NCBI GenBank assembly: GCA_913049915.1
Contig: CAJWZC010000026.1
Location: 1-41,448, forward strand
DNA from: an uncultured Colwellia sp.
GTDB taxonomy: Bacteria > Pseudomonadota > Gammaproteobacteria > Enterobacterales > Alteromonadaceae
Length of the DNA: 41,448 bases
Direction of reading: 5' to 3'
Of the stretch, positions 34,291-41,448 are shown one piece after another. Each line of letters opens with the position of its first letter. Position 1 is the stretch's first letter. The position numbers were made by a program, and so were the translations under genes. A model generated the notes under the pieces. It was given only the letters and a program-made list of their open reading frames with translations, was not told the DNA's origin and ran no database searches.

Positions 34291-35567
34291 TGATGTTTAT
34301 CAGTCGAATTATCATGAGTTTTTTATTTATACCATTGATTTTATCTTGTTTTTTTTCTATTTGTCAGGCAGATGAGTCGGTAAATGTGTCCACAGAAGTA
34401 AAAGCAACAATCAGTAAAAATAAGGCATTGAATTTACCCGTAATAAAAATATTACCTATAAATACTGATTTACTTACCCTCATGGCTAAACTAAAAGAAA
34501 CAACGACCAATAGCCATAAAATTCAACTAGCAGTCGCACAACTGACTTTATCGAAAACGCCCCTCAATGCAGCAGAGCAGTACTTACTTTTGGTTGCTCA
34601 AGCATTGTTAAAGATAAATTCGATGGGAAAAAATATTGATAGTGCAAATATTGTCACTCTTTTGCAACCAGTAGATAAATTATCGAAACAAATATCAGAG
34701 CAGCAATTAGCTCAACCTGAATTTTTACAACTGCATTTACTATTAGCTGATCACTACGCCAGACAAAAACAATATGAACCAGCATATTTAGAGAAAAAAG
34801 CGTATCTGAATAAATATTATATTTATCGTAAAAATAAGCGTTTGGCTATGATTGCTTCTTTAGAGCAATCATTTGAGGTAAATGATAAAAAAGCCAGTAA
34901 TGCTTTGTTAGAAAGTCAAAATAAGTTAAAAATTCGTCGAGTTGCTGAAGTCCAAGGTGAAAAAGTAGCGCAGCAATATAATATCACTCTGATTATCTTT
35001 ACCGCTATCGTTTTTGTTTTACTTTTCTTCCAACAGTTAAGAATACGCAATACACTGCTCCGTTTGACTCGCACAGATGATTTAACGGGCCTGCCAAACC
35101 GCAGTGCTTTGTTTGGATGGGGAGAAAAAATGGTGTTAAGTTTTGCTTCACATCCAACTGAATTATCGGTGCTATTAATGGACTTAGACCATTTTAAAAA
35201 AATTAATGACAACTTTGGTCATCAGATAGGTGACCAAATCTTAATGACAATGTCTCAGTTAATTAAAGAGACTATGCGCTCTCGCGATGTGTTTTCTCGT
35301 TTAGGTGGAGAGGAGTTTGTCGCATTATTACCTTTTGCAGACAGTAATAAAGCGAAAGCAATTGCCATGCATATTAATAATAAAATTTCACAATATGACT
35401 TCTCAGCATTAATGTTGCAAAGTAAGGTAACTATCAGTATTGGTGTCGCTACCATGAACGATAATAAAATGAGTTTTGATGATTTATTACATCGAGCAGA
35501 TTTAGCTATGTATCAAGCGAAAGAACAAGGTCGAGATAAAGTCGTTTATTATCAGGATATTGTCTAA
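34290..35567 (+). CDS. Second membrane diguanylate cyclase
   Basis: The ATG at 34290 overlaps the preceding TAA stop (TAATG), so the two are coupled; an in-frame GTG at 34281 is less likely. The 425-residue protein has a signal peptide ending CQA, a helical periplasmic region of about 200 residues resembling a shortened sensor of the previous gene, a transmembrane helix near residues 230-250, and GGDEF with GGEEF at 339-343. RSRD five residues earlier is the I-site. The catalytic residues look complete. This and the previous gene may be a duplication with divergence, or partners that work together; sequence alone cannot decide. Confidence 0.87.
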   Translation: MMFISRIIMSFLFIPLILSCFFSICQADESVNVSTEVKATISKNKALNLPVIKILPINTDLLTLMAKLKETTTNSHKIQLAVAQLTLSKTPLNAAEQYLLLVAQALLKINSMGKNIDSANIVTLLQPVDKLSKQISEQQLAQPEFLQLHLLLADHYARQKQYEPAYLEKKAYLNKYYIYRKNKRLAMIASLEQSFEVNDKKASNALLESQNKLKIRRVAEVQGEKVAQQYNITLIIFTAIVFVLLFFQQLRIRNTLLRLTRTDDLTGLPNRSALFGWGEKMVLSFASHPTELSVLLMDLDHFKKINDNFGHQIGDQILMTMSQLIKETMRSRDVFSRLGGEEFVALLPFADSNKAKAIAMHINNKISQYDFSALMLQSKVTISIGVATMNDNKMSFDDLLHRADLAMYQAKEQGRDKVVYYQDIV

Positions 35568-35811
35568 GTATTAGATGTACAGCCTAATACCTATTGTATT
35601 TAAATAAGCTCTATTTTTTCGCTTTTAATTTTCCCTGTATGGGAAATCACTTATTAGACTTAATATTATTAAAGCTTTTGTGACTTTATCTATTTTGTCT
35701 AAGAGCATAATCAGATAAGCTATAGTTTCAGGTTGTGGTTGGCTGCCCTAGTCAAAGCTATAACCTTAAAAATGCAAATAATTAGACTCGACATATCAGG
35801 AAAACCAATTC

Positions 35812-38112
35812 ATGTCAGATGCGCTCGAATATAGCCTTGATGGAGTAGAACAAGTCCCATTAAGGCGTTTTACTGAAGAAGCTTATTTAAACTATTCCAT
35901 GTACGTCATTATGGATCGTGCATTGCCACATATTGGTGATGGCTTAAAGCCGGTACAAAGACGTATAGTTTATGCAATGTCAGAGCTTGGTTTATCTGCG
36001 ACGGCTAAATATAAAAAATCTGCACGTACTGTTGGTGACGTATTAGGTAAATTTCATCCCCATGGTGATAGTGCTTGTTATGAAGCTATGGTGCTGATGG
36101 CACAACCTTTTTCTTATCGTTACCCGTTAGTAGATGGTCAAGGAAATTGGGGGGCACCCGATGATCCTAAATCATTTGCCGCAATGCGTTATACTGAGTC
36201 TCGATTATCACGTTTTAGTGAAGTATTGCTTGCTGAATTAGGGCAAGGCACCGTTGATTGGCAGCCAAATTTTGATGGCACTATGCAAGAGCCAAAAACG
36301 CTACCTGCGCGGTTACCTCATATTTTACTCAACGGTATTACCGGTATTGCTGTTGGTATGGCAACCGATATTCCTCCGCACAATGTCCGTGAAGTAGCTG
36401 ATGCTTGTGTGCATTTAATTGAAAACCCTAAAGCAGAAGTGAGTGACTTACTCGACTTTGTTAAAGGACCAGATTACCCAACAGACGCAGAAATAATTAC
36501 TCCAAAAGCAGAGATTGAAAAAATTTATCAAACAGGGCGTGGTAGTATAAGAATGCGCGCTGTATATGATGTAGAACAGGGAGATATTGTTATTACCTCT
36601 CTGCCTCATCAAGCCTCTGGCGGTAAAATATTAGAACAAATTGCTGGACAAATGACAGCGAAAAAGCTACCCATGGTAGTTGATCTTCGTGATGAATCAG
36701 ATCACGAAAATCCAGTACGTCTTGTCATTATTCCACGTTCAAATCGTGTTGATGTTGAACAATTAATGCAGCATTTATTTGCTAGTACTGATTTAGAAAA
36801 AACCTATCGCGTTAATATCAACATGATAGGTTTAGATAATCGTCCAGCGGTTAAAAATTTGCTAGTCATTTTATCTGAATGGCTTGAATATCGTCGTGAA
36901 ACGGTCCGCCGTCGCTTACAGTATCGCTTAGATAAAGTATTGGCTAGATTACATATTCTTGATGGCTTATTAGTTGCCTACTTGAATATTGATGAAGTCA
37001 TTGAAATCATCCGTGGCTTTGATAACCCTAAAGCAGAATTGATGTCTCGATTTTCCTTATCAGATACCCAAGCGCACTCAATTTTAGAGATTAAATTACG
37101 TCAACTTGCCAAACTTGAAGAAATAAAAATTCGTGCAGAGCAAGATGAATTACGTATTGAACAAGAATACTTAGAAAAAATACTTAACTCAAAAGCGCGT
37201 ATGAGTACGCTGATGAAAAAAGAGATTCTTGAAGCCGCAGCACTGTATGGTGATGATCGTCGTTCTCGATTAGTTGAACGTAGCGAGTCAAAAGCATTAA
37301 CTGAAAAAGATTTAGTACCAAGCGAGCAGGTAACTGTGGTGGTATCTGAAAAAGGCTGGGCCCGTTGTGCTAAAGGTCATGACATTGACCCGACCAGCTT
37401 AAGTTATAAAGCAGGTGATAGTTACTTATGCGCCTCAAAAGGCCGAAGTAATCGTCCTGTAGTATTTATTGGCTCTGATGGCCGTGCTTTTACTACAGAC
37501 GCGCATACATTACCAACTGCTCGCTCTCAAGGGGAGCCTTTAACTGGGCGCTTCAATATTTCTCCAGGTAAATCTTTTGTCCATAGCTTAATGTCGGATG
37601 ATGATGCTAAGTACTTGTTAGTCAGTGATGCCGGTTATGGCTTTGTCAGCAGCTTTGCCGATATGGTTAGTCGAAATAAAAATGGTAAAGCATTAATTAG
37701 CTTACCAGAAGCCGCGAAAGTGATAGCGCCAACTTATATTAATAATATTGAAAATGACAATTGCCTTACAATTACCAGCGAAGGACGTATGTTAGTTTTT
37801 CCAGTTAAAAACTTACCAGTACTGAGTAAAGGTAAAGGTAATAAGATTATCAACATTCCTTCGGCACGATCGAAAACACGGGAAGAATTTGTTAGTTTAC
37901 TTTGTATCATCCCTGAAGGGACTGCCATTACCTTGCATGCTGGAAAGCGTAAGCTTACTTTAAAGTCTGCTGATATTGAGCACTATAAAGGTGAACGTGG
38001 TCGTCGTGGCAATAAGCTCCCTAGAGGTTTACAGCGGGTTTCAAAAATAGAGGTTGAATCAGGACAAAAAAATAGTGATTCAACTAATGAGGCAGATGCC
38101 GAAAGTAGCTAA
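35812..38112 (+). CDS. parC: DNA topoisomerase IV subunit A
   Basis: A 766-residue protein. [20 protein letters not shown] is the conserved winged-helix start. The catalytic tyrosine is in [11 protein letters not shown] (Tyr127). The quinolone-resistance region reads [15 protein letters not shown], with the wild-type Ser87 and Glu91 (E. coli Ser80 and Glu84), so no common resistance substitution is visible here. The C-terminal half is the beta-pinwheel that contacts DNA, e.g. [13 protein letters not shown]. The protein cuts and passes DNA with ParE. AGGA lies about 10 bases before the ATG. A hairpin terminator follows. Confidence 0.96.
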   Translation: MSDALEYSLDGVEQVPLRRFTEEAYLNYSMYVIMDRALPHIGDGLKPVQRRIVYAMSELGLSATAKYKKSARTVGDVLGKFHPHGDSACYEAMVLMAQPFSYRYPLVDGQGNWGAPDDPKSFAAMRYTESRLSRFSEVLLAELGQGTVDWQPNFDGTMQEPKTLPARLPHILLNGITGIAVGMATDIPPHNVREVADACVHLIENPKAEVSDLLDFVKGPDYPTDAEIITPKAEIEKIYQTGRGSIRMRAVYDVEQGDIVITSLPHQASGGKILEQIAGQMTAKKLPMVVDLRDESDHENPVRLVIIPRSNRVDVEQLMQHLFASTDLEKTYRVNINMIGLDNRPAVKNLLVILSEWLEYRRETVRRRLQYRLDKVLARLHILDGLLVAYLNIDEVIEIIRGFDNPKAELMSRFSLSDTQAHSILEIKLRQLAKLEEIKIRAEQDELRIEQEYLEKILNSKARMSTLMKKEILEAAALYGDDRRSRLVERSESKALTEKDLVPSEQVTVVVSEKGWARCAKGHDIDPTSLSYKAGDSYLCASKGRSNRPVVFIGSDGRAFTTDAHTLPTARSQGEPLTGRFNISPGKSFVHSLMSDDDAKYLLVSDAGYGFVSSFADMVSRNKNGKALISLPEAAKVIAPTYINNIENDNCLTITSEGRMLVFPVKNLPVLSKGKGNKIINIPSARSKTREEFVSLLCIIPEGTAITLHAGKRKLTLKSADIEHYKGERGRRGNKLPRGLQRVSKIEVESGQKNSDSTNEADAESS

Positions 38113-38146
38113 TTTATTCATCTCTAATAATAGCTACGTCATATAT

Positions 38147-38177
38147 AAAAGCCAGTTACTGCACAGACTGGTTTTTT
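38147..38177 (+). terminator. Intrinsic terminator of parC
   Basis: AAAAGCCAGT and ACTGGTTTTTTT form a stem with one G-T pair, a ten-base loop, and a run of seven T. It lies shortly after the parC stop. Confidence 0.75.
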
Positions 38178-39034
38178 TATACTCATGATTAACACAATAT
38201 ACTTATGGCTAAGGTCATCCTAAAATAGGTAGCCCATAGATATCATTTTAATATTTGCTTGTAGATAACTAGTACGTGGAAATATTAAGCTATCTTTTGT
38301 CGGTCGATAAGAAATACTGTCACTCCTTGGCATCGACTTCAACGGTAACCTAACCAAGGGGGGGAAATGTCATTATTGATAGCAAACGATGCTAATTTAT
38401 CATAGTCAGTAGAGGATTATTAATAAAAAGCATGATCATTAGTCCATGGATACAGCATATTTAAATAATCATCACCTATTACGTTTTCGTCATGCTGCTT
38501 GCTATCATTACGCCGTATCGTGCACCATCAAAAGTTAGATGCTTTGTGGTAGAATAAAAAATATTAATACTATAAATATCTGTATGTTGTTTACTCATGG
38601 TGGTTTTCATCGAGCCTAGCGACTAAGCAGGGCCGCTTAGTTGAAATAAATATCGTTTCAAAAGCAGCCTAATAAAGGCTGAGTTTGATAAGCCACGTGA
38701 AGGCAGGACAAAGTACTTACATAAAACGAATAGTCCAATCTGGTCTTGTGGTTACTTTGTTTCTAATTACCCTAAAGACTCTAAAAAAAGGACAATGGTA
38801 CGACTTCCAAAGAAATTGATTTACTGCTCAAAAATTTAGTTGTTGGTCACACCTCATAAAAGCAAATAGAAACGCGCTATAAAGGGGAGGTTACAGCGAT
38901 AGATTTGAGCATTAAACGTGGTAATTACGGTGAAACACTATTTATTGATAGGGTAAGTAATGGCGCGATAGTTTGAGTGGTAAAGTACTACCGTTATATC
39001 ATCGGTAAGTTATTATTCTTTGTTTCACTAAGAT
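38178..39034. other. About 0.86 kb without an intact gene
   Basis: No plausible coding frame of useful length is present. The region contains small hairpins (ACTAAGC with GCTTAGT around 38621-38643; AGCCT with AGGCT around 38667-38683). Near 38900-38976 one frame reads a short protein-like run, IDLSIKRGNYGETLFIDRVS, before a stop, and another reads LKKGQWYDFQRN near 38785-38820. These could be remnants of dead genes, but neither is a recognised family and both may be chance. Confidence 0.4.
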
Positions 39035-39072
39035 AAAAAAAGCCAATATTACAAATAACATTAGCTTTTTTT
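39035..39072 (-). terminator. Intrinsic terminator of the yebC-type gene
   Basis: AAAAAAAGCCAAT and ATTAGCTTTTTTT form an imperfect hairpin (one mismatch) with A/T runs on both strands, just after the minus-strand gene stop. Confidence 0.75.
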
Positions 39073-39121
39073 ATTTTTATATTACTTCATTACTTAAGCA
39101 ATATAAGGAATATAAGGAATA

Positions 39122-39847
39122 TTAATCTTTAATTTCAGCATTATGGTAAACATGTTGAACATCATCACAGTCATCTAACATGGCGATAAATTTTTCAAAG
39201 TTTTCTAAATTGTCTTCGCCTTCAAGCTCAATATAGTTTTGTGGTACCCAAGAAAGCTCTTCAACTTCTAACTCATAGTCAGGCATTGAATTAGTAAACT
39301 CAGTTTTAATTTTGAAAAACTCAGTGTGGGGAGCGTAAACAGTAATAATACCGTCTTCTAATTCCACATCAGTTACATCAATATCAGCCATCATCAGTGT
39401 TTCTAAAACTGTTTCATCATCTTCACCTTTAAAAGCAAAAACAGCTTGATGATCAAACATATGTGATACAGAGCCTGAAGTACCTATTTTAGCATTTGTT
39501 TTATTGAAACATTGACGCACATCTTTAATGGTACGGTTACCATTATCTGTTAAGCAATCAATAATTACTACACAGTTACCAGGGCCGTAACCTTCATAAC
39601 GGGCTTCTACGAAGTCTTCACCACCAGCACCTGACGCTTTTTTAATGGCATTGTCGATAACGTGAGTAGGTACTTGATCTTTCTTTGCACGATCAATTAA
39701 ACCACGTAAAGAAAGGTTACCATCGGGATCAACACCACCAGTTTTAGCACAAACGTAAATTGCTTTACCGTACTTAGAGTAAACTTTAGTTTTGGCCCCT
39801 GCGGTTTTTGCCATAGATAATTTACGGTTTTGGTATGCTCTGCCCAT
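39122..39847 (-). CDS. YebC/PmpR-family regulator, YeeN type
   Basis: I choose the ATG at 39847, giving [20 protein letters not shown], the family start; the longer reading frame from 39904 adds 19 unrelated residues. The 241-residue protein shows [39 protein letters not shown] and the acidic C-terminal domain of the YebC/PmpR family. It resembles E. coli YeeN rather than YebC by its N-terminus. Family members have been described as transcription factors and, more recently, as helpers of translation through proline-rich stretches; which applies here is unknown. The gene stands alone, divergent from a broken DUF2235 gene. Confidence 0.9.
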   Translation of the reverse strand: MGRAYQNRKLSMAKTAGAKTKVYSKYGKAIYVCAKTGGVDPDGNLSLRGLIDRAKKDQVPTHVIDNAIKKASGAGGEDFVEARYEGYGPGNCVVIIDCLTDNGNRTIKDVRQCFNKTNAKIGTSGSVSHMFDHQAVFAFKGEDDETVLETLMMADIDVTDVELEDGIITVYAPHTEFFKIKTEFTNSMPDYELEVEELSWVPQNYIELEGEDNLENFEKFIAMLDDCDDVQHVYHNAEIKD

Positions 39848-40218
39848 CTCAATGTCTTCTTTTATGTTCAATAAATATAATAGGTTGGATTCTATCAGCC
39901 ACACAGGGGCGTTGACTAGTGTTCATGCTTAGAAATTAGTAATAAACTGTTCTGTAGCGTCTCATTTAAATGAGATGATTTGAATAACTAATTGAGCTTG
40001 ACTAGCTAAAATAAATACTTGCTATTGATGATTTGTTATACTTTTCATAACTATTACCTTTGTTAGTTAGCGCGATAGTATTACTGATGTTTATTATTAA
40101 GTTACCGCAGCTTTTTAATAGTCAAAGAATAATTTATCAATCTAATTAATGAAACGTTTACTCAGAGAAGTAAGCTCATAACTCTAAGTATTATTAATAA
40201 ATAAGTCAGGAATTTAAT
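39848..40218. other. 371-bp divergent intergenic region
   Basis: It separates the YebC-type gene and the DUF2235 pseudogene and should carry both promoters. CTCATTTAAATGAG at 39961-39974 is a perfect 14-bp palindrome, a possible regulator site. No open frame or RNA gene is recognised. Confidence 0.5.
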
Positions 40219-41211
40219 ATGAAAACCCTCATCTTTTGCTTTGATGGTACTTGTAACAATTCCGAAGATGTTAGTGACTTTTTTGATGATGAGAGTATTA
40301 GTAATATTTTAAACTCCACATCTTATTGGGTAGAAAACTGAGTCCATACAACGATAAATTAGAATTAACTCCAGCTCAACATAGCTTTTATTACAGTGGT
40401 ATTGGTAATAGAGGTAATTGGTTACTACGTGTTATTAATGCGGCCTTTGCACCAACTTATGGTGAAATGGATGATATTCTCAGCGAGGCTCATGAGGATT
40501 TAGTAGGCATTATACTATTCGCGCTCAAGTCTATATTTTTGGCTTTACCCGAGGTGTCGCAATTGCCCGAATGTTTGCTACACATTTGACTATGCCTATT
40601 AAATTTTTAAGTGTTTTTGATACAGTTGCAGTTACTCGTGGTTCCTTGGATTTAGATCCTGAAAGCTTTCCTGCCAGTAGTATTGTTTTTGAAAATAATA
40701 TTTTAGCGCCACACATCGAACGAGCGATACATATTCTTGCCCTTGATGAAAAGCGATTATGGTTGCAACCCACGTTATTTAATCAGGATACTCGGGTAAC
40801 TGAAGTTTGGTTTGCCGGTAATCATAGTGATATTGGTAGTGGCTACTGGTTTGATGGTTTATCAGATATTTCTTTGCAGTTTATGTTAGATAATATTGCC
40901 GATGAACTCACTGCGTTACCTTTGTCAGTATTGGATTACTCAGTACTTAACATATTAAATTTTAACGATAAAATCACTTTTGATGATATTGTAATAAAGC
41001 CCATCGTTAATGGTGAAATGCACGGTCAATTAACTACTTATGGCCATTATTCAATCATACAGAGCGGCGAGTGCGAATTAATGTTGCTCAATGTATTCAA
41101 CAACTTGTTGAATACCGTCCTCACGCTTTGCGTAATGTAAATTATAAATTACTTGATGAACAATGATACTTAACGGAAGAGCGTTACGGTATTTCAGGTT
41201 TAGCAAAATAA
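40219..41211 (+). pseudogene. Frameshifted DUF2235 alpha/beta hydrolase gene
   Basis: The ATG at 40219, with AGGA 8 bases before it, starts MKTLIFCFDGTCNNSEDV, typical of DUF2235, but the frame closes at 40341. The rest continues in two other frames and returns to the first. Frame 2 contains the nucleophile elbow YIFGFTRGVAIARMF and WFAGNHSDIGSGYWFDGLSD, both conserved in the family. Restoring one base at three A/T runs (near 40313, 40511 and 41053) joins all pieces, e.g. NILKLHILLGRKLSPYND. A TGA at 41164 lies in the last frame; read-through would end at 41211. DUF2235 proteins include type VI secretion phospholipase effectors, but no secretion genes are near. It is dead as read, unless the shifts are sequencing errors. 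Confidence 0.82.
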
Positions 41212-41448
41212 CTGTTTACAAGCTAAAGCTGGAAATAATCTTAATTATAGTATTTTTATCTAATCTCTCTATTCGGTAATTTCAGTTCAACAGACTTTAC
41301 TACTGCTCACCAGAGTTCATGATATTTAGAAAATGTTCGATAAACTTAGGTTTAGCTAATACCTAGGCCTGAGACACTTGACGACCATAAATTGTTTCTC
41401 GCTAGCTTGCTGAGGACTTAAGACTGAACATTTAGTCGCGTAAATAAT
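41212..41448. other. Window end, no intact gene
   Basis: On the minus strand from about 41447 to 41300 a frame reads protein-like (ETIYGRQVSQA, then VLAKPKFIEHFLNIMNSGEQ before a stop at 41300-41302) but is broken by two TAG codons. This may be the decayed 3' end of a gene lying to the right; no family is recognised. The call is weak. Confidence 0.3.

Noticed and set aside
35628-35650. TTTCCC / GGGAAA hairpin upstream of parC
   Set aside because: A short stem with no T-run and no clear position relative to a promoter; too weak to call.
40219-41166. Programmed ribosomal frameshifting in the DUF2235 gene
   Set aside because: Three separate shifts in short A/T runs with no slippery heptamer or following structure; mutation or sequencing error is simpler.
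1-41448. CRISPR arrays, tRNA or rRNA genes, integrases
   Set aside because: No evenly spaced direct repeats, no cloverleaf or CCA-ended sequences and no integrase-like frame were recognised by eye.

Overview
The window looks like chromosomal DNA of a marine gammaproteobacterium of the Alteromonadales, most likely Colwellia or a close relative. This is inferred from the AT-rich base composition, the protein sequences, and gene order: ygiM-ygiF...glnE and tolC / nudF-yqiB-cpdA-yqiA-parE...parC are neighbourhoods also known around 68 min in E. coli. No species can be fixed from sequence alone. I saw no tRNA, rRNA, CRISPR array or prophage.

Layout. (1) 1-5007: envelope polysaccharide genes: a partial family 2 glycosyltransferase, a Wzi-type outer-membrane protein, and two GT-B glycosyltransferases. 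(2) 5081-8853: ygiM (SH3, membrane), ygiF (CYTH-CHAD triphosphatase), a LysM L,D-transpeptidase and, convergent to it, an Lpp-type lipoprotein whose C-terminal lysine is the expected substrate of such an enzyme. (3) 8972-15246, minus strand: a seven-gene cluster resembling the E. coli yjfIJKL set but rearranged. In transcription order it encodes a lipoprotein, a DUF350 membrane protein, a membrane-fused aminopropyltransferase, DUF2170, a PspA/IM30 protein, DUF2491, and a small protein that looks like a tandem ribbon-helix-helix DNA binder. One 13-bp palindrome (GACATATTATGTC) occurs three times, all upstream of genes in this cluster, and one copy lies in the divergent glnE promoter region. I consider this the most interesting system here: a candidate membrane-stress / polyamine module with its own operator and possibly its own repressor.

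(4) 15377-21309: glnE, a TcpQ-like protein, LpxL acyltransferase and an LpcC-like LPS core mannosyltransferase. (5) 21557-27833: tolC and the divergent nudF-yqiB-cpdA-yqiA-parE run. (6) 27886-35567: accessory DNA between parE and parC: a MITE-like repeat, a DUF3302/HlyD pair, a GAPDH-ArsJ arsenate-detoxification pair, and two consecutive GGDEF diguanylate cyclases. (7) 35812-41448: parC, about 0.9 kb with no intact gene, a YeeN-type YebC regulator, and a DUF2235 hydrolase pseudogene broken by three single-base losses in short A/T runs.

Several starts were moved from the longest reading frame on the basis of ribosome-binding sites, family N-termini, or the proposed start lying inside a palindrome. 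These choices are stated in each entry.
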